The notes: a model not told the origin generated them from the sequence alone. DNA of 8,059 nucleotides from an uncultured Subdoligranulum sp. (GCA_900551395.1 URVX01000042.1:1-8059); one strand, 5' to 3'. Shown: positions 1-6,883, counted from the stretch's first letter. Program-made: numbers and translations.

Positions 1-800
1 ATATCGAATTCCGCCGTCTTGAACGGAGGCGCCAGCTTGTTTTTCACAACCTTGACCTTTGTTCTGTTGCCTACTATTTCGGCGCCTTCTTTCAAAGTAT
101 CCGCTTTTCTTACGTCCAGTCTGACGCTGGCATAAAATTTCAGCGCTTTGCCGCCCGGCGTGGTTTCGGGATTTCCGAACATAACGCCGATTTTTTCACG
201 AAGCTGATTTATGAATATTACGCAGGCATTTTTTTTGTTTGTTATCGCGGCAAGCTTTCTCAATGCCTGCGACATAAGCCTTGCCTGAAGTCCGACATGT
301 GAGTCACCCATGTCGCCCTCGATTTCGGCTTTGGGAGTAAGCGCTGCGACAGAGTCCACTACAATAAGGTCAACCGCGCCGCTGTCAACAAGATAATCGG
401 CTATATCCAATGCCTGCTCCCCGTTGTCGGGCTGAGAAACATAAAGATTGTCCAAGTCGACGCCGAGATTTGCCGCATAAACCGGGTCAAGCGCGTGCTC
501 TGCGTCAATAAAAGCCGCAATGCCTCCCTGCTTTTGAAGCTCTGCGATGATATGAAGCGAAACAGTGGTTTTTCCCGACGACTCGGGACCGTATATTTCT
601 ATAATCCTGCCTTTGGGAATTCCGCCAATTCCCAGCGCGATGTCCAAAGCCAGACAACCGGTAGGAATAACCTCGATATATCTCAAAGCCGCGCCTTCAC
701 CGTATTTCATGATGGCGCCCTTCCCGAATTGCTTTTCTATTTGCAAAATCGCCGATTCCAGCGCTTTTTTTCTGTCAGCATTTTTCTTTTCTTCAGCCAT
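1..800 (-). CDS. recA: RecA recombinase, partial (C-terminal end outside window)
   Basis: DNA-dependent ATPase that forms filaments on single-stranded DNA, drives homologous strand exchange and stimulates LexA self-cleavage. The first 266 residues are visible; the family is usually about 345-350 long, so some 80 C-terminal residues are missing. Seen: Walker A GPESSGKT (71-78), FIDAEHALDP with the catalytic Glu (about 101), Walker B LIVVDS (145-150), loop L1 around EGDMGDSHVG (161-170), and INQLREKIGVMFGNPETTPG (197-216), which includes loop L2. The last visible residues, PFKTAEFD, match the family. The ATG at 798-800 follows AGAGG (807-811) at a 6-base spacing. recA begins 12 bases after the cinA stop, so it is probably co-transcribed with cinA; I see no promoter or LexA box of its own nearby. 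One oddity is Cys49 in PTGCLALD, where Ser is usual. The identification is secure. Confidence 0.98.
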   Translation of the reverse strand, partial: MAEEKKNADRKKALESAILQIEKQFGKGAIMKYGEGAALRYIEVIPTGCLALDIALGIGGIPKGRIIEIYGPESSGKTTVSLHIIAELQKQGGIAAFIDAEHALDPVYAANLGVDLDNLYVSQPDNGEQALDIADYLVDSGAVDLIVVDSVAALTPKAEIEGDMGDSHVGLQARLMSQALRKLAAITNKKNACVIFINQLREKIGVMFGNPETTPGGKALKFYASVRLDVRKADTLKEGAEIVGNRTKVKVVKNKLAPPFKTAEFD

Positions 801-812
801 AATTAACCTCTT

Positions 813-1994
813 TTATTTTTTCAATAGTTTGTAAAGTTGAAACAACGCGTTCTTCGCCGTTTTTGTACGCACCTGACTGCGGTTGCCGTCAAAAACATAC
901 TTAAAAACGTGTATGCCGTGACTGTTGCCCAAAGAAACGTACACCAATCCTATCGGCTTGTCAATGCTTGCTCCTGTGGGTCCCGCAATACCCGTAGCCG
1001 CCACAGCATAATCGGTTTTCGCAGTATTCAATATTCCGACGGACATCTCATAAGCCACCTCGGAGCTCACTGCTCCGTAATTTGACAGAGAAATTCCGCT
1101 GACTCCGAGCCGGGAAACCTTCGCTTCATTGGAATAAGTTACCACCCCTTCAGCAAAAACCTTGCTTGCGTTCGGAACATTGACTATTTTGGACGCAATC
1201 ATACCGCCCGTCAAGGACTCGGCAATGCCCAGCGTGAAGCCCGAAAGCTCCAGCAATTTTACAACCACATCCTCCAGCTCGCAATCCTCATCCGAATATA
1301 TGTTTTCTTTGAATTTAATAAAAATCGATTCGATTATTTTTTCTTTTACATTTTTGGCAACGCTATGAGAAAAGCAGACGGTCAGCTTGGTATCCGACGA
1401 AAAATCCGTATCAACGAAAAATTTTACCGTGGCGAGCCTTTTGAATTCCGCAAGACTTTGAAGTATTTCATTTTTTTCAAGTCCGAAAATTCTGTAAACG
1501 AGTACTGTTGAAAATTTCTGCTTCGTCGCGAGATAAGGCATTATATAATTGTCAAGCGTACACTCAATTTCTTCGTAGTTATCCGGAACCAATATTATGT
1601 CGCCGCCAGAATACTTACCCATGCTTGCGCATTCGTACCCGCAATGCGGACTGAAGGTAGAAAAATCTTCGGGAAAAAGCAACAGCTTTTCCATTTCGAA
1701 CTCGGCGGGCGCCTTCAACTTTTTTTCCTTTTCGGGCACTCGGATCAAATCGATTTGCGCTTTTTTGTCATAGAAAAGCTGTATGTCCAGAGCTTCGGCT
1801 ACCGTTTCTTTGACAAAAAACGAATCTCCGATTACCAGTAAATCGACCGAGTTTGCTTGTGCTGCAATCAAACTGTCTTTAAGCTGCTTTTCGGGTGCGG
1901 GCAGATACAGCAAATCAAACTCCACTCCCGCATTTCTGAATTTTTCCTCCAGCAGCCCGCAGCTTCTGATATTGGACGTCAATACTTTCAACAT
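813..1994 (-). CDS. cinA: CinA-like protein: degenerate MoCF domain plus nicotinamide-nucleotide (NMN) amidohydrolase domain
   Basis: 393 residues, near the usual CinA length of about 410. The C-terminal domain (about 236-393) is the PncC-type deamidase, which converts NMN to nicotinate mononucleotide in pyridine nucleotide recycling. Its hallmarks are visible: AESLTGG (258-264, with the presumed nucleophile Ser260; the family usually has AESCTGG), VTYSNEAK (285-292) and ATGIAGPTG (333-341). A middle segment (about 160-210, VLVYRIFGLEKNEIL onward) fits the KH-like domain of full-length CinA. The N-terminal 155 residues align in layout with the MoCF/COG1058 domain (VPDNYEEIE...YIMPYL resembles the family's PGVPSEM...YVLPYL). 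However, GTELL and GGLGPTxDD are absent, replaced around 51-66 by DLLVIGDSFFVKETVA, so ADP-ribose pyrophosphatase-type activity seems unlikely (inference). The ATG lies inside the end of pgsA (7-base overlap), after GGAAG at a 7-base spacing; the stop is 12 bases before recA. Confidence 0.93.
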   Translation of the reverse strand: MLKVLTSNIRSCGLLEEKFRNAGVEFDLLYLPAPEKQLKDSLIAAQANSVDLLVIGDSFFVKETVAEALDIQLFYDKKAQIDLIRVPEKEKKLKAPAEFEMEKLLLFPEDFSTFSPHCGYECASMGKYSGGDIILVPDNYEEIECTLDNYIMPYLATKQKFSTVLVYRIFGLEKNEILQSLAEFKRLATVKFFVDTDFSSDTKLTVCFSHSVAKNVKEKIIESIFIKFKENIYSDEDCELEDVVVKLLELSGFTLGIAESLTGGMIASKIVNVPNASKVFAEGVVTYSNEAKVSRLGVSGISLSNYGAVSSEVAYEMSVGILNTAKTDYAVAATGIAGPTGASIDKPIGLVYVSLGNSHGIHVFKYVFDGNRSQVRTKTAKNALFQLYKLLKK

Positions 1995-2593
1995 TTTTTA
2001 TCTTCCGATTTAAACAAATTTCTGTTCTGACAGATATATACTATTCCTGAAATAATAGTTAATATTGTCGCCAGAATGAGCAATGCGAATGCGATATAGA
2101 ACCACACTTCATAAAAGACCGTCGACCAAGCGCAAAGAACCTCTTTCAATTTCAGAAGCAGCAGCATAGGCAGAGCAATATCCTGAACGATTGTCTTTAT
2201 TTTTCCATATATGTTTGCCTGCATAATAAACCCCTTAGATGCGGCAATCTGTCTGAACACGCTGATAAAAAGCTCGCGTCCGATGATAACCGAAGCGCAT
2301 ATATCCATTATGTAATACGGAATAAATTGATTTTCCAGCACGCGTGCTCCCGTAGCCATAAACAAAGCGACTGCAACCAGAAGCTTGTCGGCAATCGGGT
2401 CGAGCAGTTTTCCAAGTTGGGTAATCTGATTTGTTTTTCTCGCAATATAACCGTCGAGAAAATCGGTAAAAGCCGCAATCAGAAATACAGCTACGGCGAG
2501 CAGCGGTCCATAATCGAAATTTATATAAAAGCATACTGCCATAACCGGAACGAGTATAATTCGCAGCAGTGACAATCTGTTGGGTAAATTCAC
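1988..2593 (-). CDS. pgsA: CDP-diacylglycerol--glycerol-3-phosphate 3-phosphatidyltransferase
   Basis: Membrane enzyme that condenses CDP-diacylglycerol with glycerol-3-phosphate to give phosphatidylglycerol phosphate, the committed step to phosphatidylglycerol and cardiolipin. The 201 residues show the full CDP-alcohol phosphatidyltransferase motif D-x2-DG-x2-AR-x8-G-x3-D-x3-D: D44, D47, G48, A51, R52, G61, D65, D69. The conserved GRELFIS (105-111) and GKIKTIVQD (130-138) also fit PgsA. Hydrophobic segments lie around 8-24, 28-46, 70-82, 92-105, 136-148 and 163-187. It starts with GTG: an in-frame stop lies two codons upstream, and the MNLPNRLSLLRI start is typical of the family, so no other start fits. 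The GTG overlaps the rimO stop (GTGA), implying translational coupling; GAGGGGG (2605-2611) is a rather distant Shine-Dalgarno site, 11 bases away. Other CDP-alcohol transferases share the motif, but the operon position favours PgsA. Confidence 0.95.
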   Translation of the reverse strand: MNLPNRLSLLRIILVPVMAVCFYINFDYGPLLAVAVFLIAAFTDFLDGYIARKTNQITQLGKLLDPIADKLLVAVALFMATGARVLENQFIPYYIMDICASVIIGRELFISVFRQIAASKGFIMQANIYGKIKTIVQDIALPMLLLLKLKEVLCAWSTVFYEVWFYIAFALLILATILTIISGIVYICQNRNLFKSEDKKC

Positions 2594-3924
2594 TTTTCAA
2601 CTGTCCCCCTCAAATCGTAATCCTTGAAATCTGAAATTTTAACATCGTAAAATTCTCCGACATCAAGCTCGTTTTCGGACTCGACATAAACAACTCCGTC
2701 CACGTCAGGCGTCTGAAAATAAGTGCGCCCTTTATAAATCAAAAGATTTCGTTTGACGTCAAGCTCGCAAAATTCATCAATGAGCACCTCGTAAGTTTTG
2801 CCTACATGGCGTTTATTCAAAATTTTAACAACCTTTTGCTGACATTTAGCAAGCTTCTGAAGCCTGTGTTGAGTTACCTTTTCGGATATTCTCTCTTCCA
2901 TCAACGCGGCAACCGTGCCTTCTTCGGGCGAATAGGCAAAAAAGCCGACGTTTTGAAGCTTTTGTTTTTCGATAAACCTCTTAAGCGTCAAAAAGTGCTT
3001 GGTCTGCTCACCCGGAAAACCGCAAATAAAAGTGCTCCTAATCGAAATATCCGGAATTTCGTCGCGCAACGATTTGAAAAGCTCGCAAATCCCCTCAAAG
3101 GTTGACCGTCGGTTCATACTTTTCAAAATTTCGTTATGTACATGCTGCAACGGAATATCCAAATATTTAACGATTTTAGGGTTGGAGGCGATTTCCTTTA
3201 TCAACGCTTCGTCGATTTGCTCCGGATAGCAGTAAAGCAGCCTTATGCGCCTTATGCCCTCCGTTTGCGAAAGATTGCGTAGCAGCTCGACCAGCTTGGG
3301 AGAATTGTATAAATCGACGCCGTATCTGGTGACGTCCTGCGCAACAAGAATAAGCTCCTTTACTCCGCTTTCAGCCAGACCTTTGGCTTCAGCAGAAATC
3401 TCCGCCATCGTCCGAGAACGAAAGCGTCCTCTAATATAAGGAATCAGACAATAGCTGCAGTAGTTGTCGCAGCCGTCGGCAATGCGCAGATACGCATAGT
3501 GCGACGGAGTGGTCAAAACTCTTTTGCCCGAAGAAATCCCGCTGCATACGTCAACCTCATAAAGCTGCCTGTCTGAGTTTAAGACGCTTTCGACGAGCAC
3601 GCCCATTCTGACATAGGAGTCGACGCCGCAAAACGCATCCACCTCCGGCAGCTCGGGCAAAAGCTCCTTTCCGAATTTCTGAACGAGACACCCCGTTACT
3701 ATAATTTTTTTTCCGCTCTGCTTGAGCTGCGCCGCCTCCAGAATCGCGTCTATGGATTCCTTTCGGGCTGCCTCGATAAAACCGCAGGTATTTATTATTA
3801 TTACGTCAGCTTCAGACTGCTCCGAAGTCAGAGAAAATCCCTTGTCTCTTATGCTTGCCAGCATTATTTCGCTGTCTACGCGATTTTTGTCGCAGCCAAG
3901 CGAAACCACACCCACCTTAGTCAT
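2590..3924 (-). CDS. rimO: Ribosomal protein S12 (aspartate) methylthiotransferase RimO
   Basis: Radical-SAM enzyme with two iron-sulfur clusters that adds a methylthio group to a conserved aspartate of ribosomal protein S12. From the ATG the protein has 444 residues, the normal size. Domains in order: UPF0004 (about 1-125) with cluster cysteines C11 (SLGCDKNRVDSE), C47 (INTCGFI) and C79 (VTGC); radical SAM core with C152, C156 and C159 in DGCDNYCSYC, followed by IPYIRGRFRSR; then YLDIPLQH and RSTFICGFPGE; TRAM domain (about 374-440) containing TPDVDGVVYV. The spacing after the first Cys (GCDKNRVDSE) and the TPDVDG TRAM signature favour RimO over MiaB and MtaB. The ATG at 3922-3924 is preferred because GGTGA (3931-3935) sits 6 bases upstream; a TTG one codon earlier (3925-3927) is possible but only 3 bases from that site. 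The gene follows the ftsK stop by 6 bases and overlaps pgsA by 4. Confidence 0.96.
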   Translation of the reverse strand: MTKVGVVSLGCDKNRVDSEIMLASIRDKGFSLTSEQSEADVIIINTCGFIEAARKESIDAILEAAQLKQSGKKIIVTGCLVQKFGKELLPELPEVDAFCGVDSYVRMGVLVESVLNSDRQLYEVDVCSGISSGKRVLTTPSHYAYLRIADGCDNYCSYCLIPYIRGRFRSRTMAEISAEAKGLAESGVKELILVAQDVTRYGVDLYNSPKLVELLRNLSQTEGIRRIRLLYCYPEQIDEALIKEIASNPKIVKYLDIPLQHVHNEILKSMNRRSTFEGICELFKSLRDEIPDISIRSTFICGFPGEQTKHFLTLKRFIEKQKLQNVGFFAYSPEEGTVAALMEERISEKVTQHRLQKLAKCQQKVVKILNKRHVGKTYEVLIDEFCELDVKRNLLIYKGRTYFQTPDVDGVVYVESENELDVGEFYDVKISDFKDYDLRGTVEK

Positions 3925-3959
3925 CAATCGTCACCAAATAAATTGTTGAATTCTTCCAT
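3924..3959 (-). other. Out-of-frame remnant of the original FtsK C-terminus
   Basis: Read in the frame that starts with the ATG at 3957-3959, these bases give MEEFNNLFGDD followed by TGA. That stop overlaps the rimO ATG by one base (TGATG). The position, acidic composition and E-E-F-x-x-L-F-G pattern resemble the tails that follow the GSKPR(E/K)V segment in Bacillota FtsK/SpoIIIE proteins (SpoIIIE ends with a comparable SKEKYDEL segment). The annotated FtsK frame crosses these bases as YGRIQQFIW-stop, which matches nothing I know in the family. I infer that this piece was once in frame, before a deletion at about 3960-3961. Confidence 0.6.
3931..3935 (-). promoter_or_regulatory. Ribosome binding site of rimO, overlapping the ftsK stop
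   Basis: The minus strand reads GGTGA, then 6 bases, then ATG. The site contains the present ftsK TGA stop, so ending ftsK translation would place ribosomes at the rimO start. It decides for the ATG at 3922-3924 over the TTG one codon upstream. Confidence 0.6.
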
Positions 3960-6786
3960 AGTTGTAACCGATATTGAACCTTCTCTGCAGCATGGAAATC
4001 GAGGCGCTGTTTTTTTCTATACAATATTTCAATGCGTCGTAAAAATAAGGATCCGTCTCTTTGTCCTCTCCGTCAACTCCGTTCCCCTGCTTGCTGTGCG
4101 TAATTTTCTTTATCGCATTGTCGTTGTAATGAGTTTCGTTGTGCTCTTTGAGGTAAGCTACAACCTCCGTTACTTCTTCCGTCGAAATGAACGAGCCCTG
4201 CAAACGTACCGGCTCGGGCGAAGCTTCGGACATGAACAGCATATCGCCCTTGCCCAAAAGCTTCTCCGCTCCTCCCTGCGCAAGTATAGTAGACGAGTCG
4301 GTAGGCGTGGGCAGCTTTAAAGCGATACGGGTAGCGATGTTGCTCTTTATGTCGCCGGTAATTACGTTGACGGACGGTCTTTGCGTCGCAAGTATCAGAT
4401 GAATTCCGGCAGCTCTTGCCTTTGCCGTAAGCTTCTTTATCTTAGCCTCCACCTCGTTTTTGTTGTACATCATAAAGTCGGCAAGCTCGTCTATGACAAG
4501 TACTATTCTGGGCAGTCTTTCGGTCAGAGCGGGATCCACAACAGCATTATAGCTTGCAATATCCCGGACGCCCGTCTCGCTGAAAATGACATACCTGCGC
4601 TCCATTTCGTCAACCATCCATTGCAGCGCTTTGAGCGCTTTTTCGTTTTCGCAGATGATTTCGTCAATCAGCAGATGCGGCAAGCCTTCATAAGTGGTAA
4701 ACTCCACCTTTTTGGGGTCAATCAGGATAAAGCGAAGTTCTTCGGGAGAATATTTGTAGAGCAGGCTCACGATAATTCCGTTCAGGCATATACTTTTTCC
4801 GCTGCCTGTCGAACCGGCAATCATAAGGTGCGGCATATCGGCAAGGTCAGCCATTACCTTACGTCCGGCAATATCTATGCCCACAACAAAAGTCAAGGCT
4901 CCCTTTGCCTGCCAGAATTCATCGCTGTCGATCATAACTCTGATAGGAACCTTCACGCCCTTTGAATTGGGCACCTCTATTCCGAACAGGTTTTTGCCGG
5001 GTATGGGAGTCTGAAGACGAACTCCGCCCGAAGACGATGAAAGTCTCATTGCAATGTCCTCGTCGAGAGACTTTATTTTCCTTACGGAAATGCCGGGAGC
5101 CAATTCCAGCTCATATCGCGTAACGGTAGGTCCATTTATCACGTTTACGACCTTAGCGTCGATTTTCAGGCTGCTCAAGGTATCCTCGAGCGCTTTTGAT
5201 TTTTGCGCGTTGGTTTCTTCATTCACGTCAAGCTTCATCGGTGAATCGTCGAGAATTTCTACCGGCGGCTTGTCGTAAGGAGCATAAACATAAACCTCGT
5301 TTTCTTCTTCCTTTTCGTCCTTGATGCCGATTCCTATCTGGAAGCCTTTGGATTTTGAATTGGAAACAAACGGCTTTTCGATAAACTTAACGTCCTTCCG
5401 TTCTGACTCCTCTGCTTTTTCAGACTCCAAGGGCGCTTCTTCAATGTTGAGTTCAACGGCGGAAAATTCCTGCGTGGATTCCTTGCCCGGGGCGACAGAC
5501 TCCCGCTCCGAGGTTTTCAAAAGCTCAGAATCTGCTGCGTCGAATACTTCATCCGCTTCAGTCTTCCCGGAAGAAATAAAGTCAAATTCGGTAGTTTTAT
5601 CCTTTTGTTCCACAACGCGGATATCGTTTGTTTCGTCCTTCGGAGGTATTGCAGGCTCGAATCTGTCGGCAGACACCTCCATAAAAACGTATTCTTCTTT
5701 GGTTTCCGATTTTGCAGGCTCTAACGTAGCCTCCTGCGCTTCAACCGCGCTTTCAGCCTTGTCCTTGCCGTAAACGCCCTCTCTTATCTGCCTGCTCACC
5801 TCGTCACCGTTGATAATAGGAGCCTTATTTTTGCCCAAGCCGTCGGATTTAAGGGAACGCAAATCCTTAGCAAGGCTTTCCTTGCGCTGGCGGCTGAGCT
5901 TTTCTTCTTCCCTTACGGTTTCGGCAAAAAAAGCATTGTTATCGTTTCTATGGGGCAACGCGTCGCTATCATGAATGATTTTCGGCGGCGCCGACTGACC
6001 TGTGCCGCCGTAAGCTATCGGCGCGGTATCGAATCTGTTGTGATGCGTCTGTTCGTTTACCGGCGAAAAAGCATCCTTTTCTCTCAGCAAATCCAAATCT
6101 CCGAAAAGCTGTTTTCTTGCCAGCTCCCTAGAATCCGGTACGCGGGTTTTGACGGCAGGCACGCTGAAAAATTCGGCTTTTTCAGTTTCGGAGCTGTCGA
6201 AGGCAAGTCTTTGCGCCAGCTCCTCCTTTGTGGGAATTTCTATTTCCACGCTGTCAGAGGTTTTTTCTGCCGCGCGTTCATCCTTTGCACGCTTGAAGAA
6301 GAAATCCATAGCGATAACGATAGTGGCAATGAGCGCAAGAGTCAGAAATATATAAGTGCCCCAGCCCTTTATATAACTGTAAAGCGGATAAATGAAAATT
6401 CCTCCGAAAGCGCCGCCCATAGTCACGAGATTGTCCCTGTAAAAATAGCATGCGCTAAGATATTCCTTGAAGCTGTGACCGCTTACCAAGGAGGACGACG
6501 TCATGGCATGGACAAGTAGAATTATTATAAAATACATCACCGCAAAATTGACGATATAACGCGGTTTTACATTGACGGATTTGTTTAAAATGAAGAAAAT
6601 CCCCAGCAGCAGCGCAGCCAAAAAAATGCCGTACGCAGAAATTCCGAAGCAGCCTATAAGCGCTCCGGAAATAGCGGGAACCAACCCCGTAACCATAAAA
6701 ATAAGCAACAGGGCAGCAACGGAGGTAATACAAATACCTGCGATTTGTTTGGGGTTCAGCTTTTGTTTTTTCATCTTATCAGTCAC
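3931..6786 (-). CDS. ftsK: DNA translocase FtsK/SpoIIIE, with a disrupted C-terminal gamma domain
   Basis: Septum-anchored hexameric ATPase that pumps DNA during division (in spore formers, also into the prespore). 951 residues against 787 for B. subtilis SpoIIIE. Hydrophobic membrane segments at about 15-37, 45-67, 78-96 and 143-161, with a weaker one around 122-136. A long charged, Glu/Lys/Ser-rich linker spans about 165-512. The alpha/beta motor spans about 513-885: Walker A AGSTGSGKS (657-665), ILIDPKKVEF (687-696), Walker B IVLVIDE (761-767), ILATQRPSVNVITG (798-811), GGAEKLLGKGDMLF (838-851). The gamma winged helix starts near 912 and reads normally to SMLQRRFNIGYN (931-942), then ends after only nine unrelated residues instead of about 35-40. 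Out of frame, the same bases encode a plausible original tail (see findings). The GTG start is preferred over the ATG four codons on because AAGGGGAG (6797-6804) lies 10 bases from the GTG but 22 from the ATG. Family identity is certain; whether it works is not. Confidence 0.95.
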   Translation of the reverse strand: MTDKMKKQKLNPKQIAGICITSVAALLLIFMVTGLVPAISGALIGCFGISAYGIFLAALLLGIFFILNKSVNVKPRYIVNFAVMYFIIILLVHAMTSSSLVSGHSFKEYLSACYFYRDNLVTMGGAFGGIFIYPLYSYIKGWGTYIFLTLALIATIVIAMDFFFKRAKDERAAEKTSDSVEIEIPTKEELAQRLAFDSSETEKAEFFSVPAVKTRVPDSRELARKQLFGDLDLLREKDAFSPVNEQTHHNRFDTAPIAYGGTGQSAPPKIIHDSDALPHRNDNNAFFAETVREEEKLSRQRKESLAKDLRSLKSDGLGKNKAPIINGDEVSRQIREGVYGKDKAESAVEAQEATLEPAKSETKEEYVFMEVSADRFEPAIPPKDETNDIRVVEQKDKTTEFDFISSGKTEADEVFDAADSELLKTSERESVAPGKESTQEFSAVELNIEEAPLESEKAEESERKDVKFIEKPFVSNSKSKGFQIGIGIKDEKEEENEVYVYAPYDKPPVEILDDSPMKLDVNEETNAQKSKALEDTLSSLKIDAKVVNVINGPTVTRYELELAPGISVRKIKSLDEDIAMRLSSSSGGVRLQTPIPGKNLFGIEVPNSKGVKVPIRVMIDSDEFWQAKGALTFVVGIDIAGRKVMADLADMPHLMIAGSTGSGKSICLNGIIVSLLYKYSPEELRFILIDPKKVEFTTYEGLPHLLIDEIICENEKALKALQWMVDEMERRYVIFSETGVRDIASYNAVVDPALTERLPRIVLVIDELADFMMYNKNEVEAKIKKLTAKARAAGIHLILATQRPSVNVITGDIKSNIATRIALKLPTPTDSSTILAQGGAEKLLGKGDMLFMSEASPEPVRLQGSFISTEEVTEVVAYLKEHNETHYNDNAIKKITHSKQGNGVDGEDKETDPYFYDALKYCIEKNSASISMLQRRFNIGYNYGRIQQFIW

Positions 6787-6796
6787 TTAAAATCAA

Positions 6797-6804
6797 CTCC
6801 CCTT
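6797..6804 (-). promoter_or_regulatory. Ribosome binding site of ftsK
   Basis: The minus strand reads AAGGGGAG, 10 bases before the GTG at 6784-6786 and 22 bases before the next in-frame ATG. It supports the GTG as the ftsK start. Confidence 0.7.
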
Positions 6805-6817
6805 GACGTACTATTAA

Positions 6818-6846
6818 ATTATACAATAATAATCCGTATTAAGCAA
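6818..6846 (-). promoter_or_regulatory. Putative sigma-A type promoter for the ftsK-rimO-pgsA-cinA-recA operon
   Basis: On the minus strand a perfect TATAAT (-10; plus-strand 6818-6823) lies 17 bases downstream of TTGCTT (-35; 6841-6846, three of six consensus bases). It sits in the only true intergenic gap (6787-6883, 97 bases), which is AT-rich, and ends 13 bases before the strong ftsK ribosome binding site. The leader would be short, roughly 25-30 bases from the expected start point to the GTG. The rest of the gap holds only T- and A-runs just after the peptidase stop. This is a prediction from consensus match and position. Confidence 0.6.
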
Positions 6847-6883
6847 GGCAAATATTTTAAAAAAACCGAAAAAAGTTTTCCTC

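Noticed and set aside
1..11. The first bases (ATATCGAATTC) look like part of a common cloning-vector polylinker with EcoRV and EcoRI sites.
   Set aside because: They read in frame as the expected RecA residues AEFD(I/M) after PFKT, so they are genomic coding sequence.
849..861. GAACGCGTTG-like partial palindrome near the end of cinA as a LexA box.
   Set aside because: The half-sites are only 2 bases apart, not 4, and the bases lie in coding sequence about 50 bases before recA; it does not fit the Bacillota SOS box.
3924..3963. Programmed ribosomal frameshift restoring the FtsK tail.
   Set aside because: No slippery heptamer or stimulatory hairpin is seen around TACAACTATGG, and a shift would still leave out the missing 25-30 gamma-domain residues.
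4381..4965. Long plus-strand open frame (194 codons) opposite ftsK; similar ones at 5950-6519, 7430-7912 and 5321-5773.
   Set aside because: Each lies fully antisense to a gene with clear protein motifs, has no recognisable domain, and is composition-driven (Ser-rich or Phe/Arg-rich).
6858..6883. Possible rho-independent terminator after the M16 peptidase gene.
   Set aside because: Only a weak AAAAC/GTTTT stem (5 pairs, one GC) can form, and the T-run is part of the stem; too weak to call.
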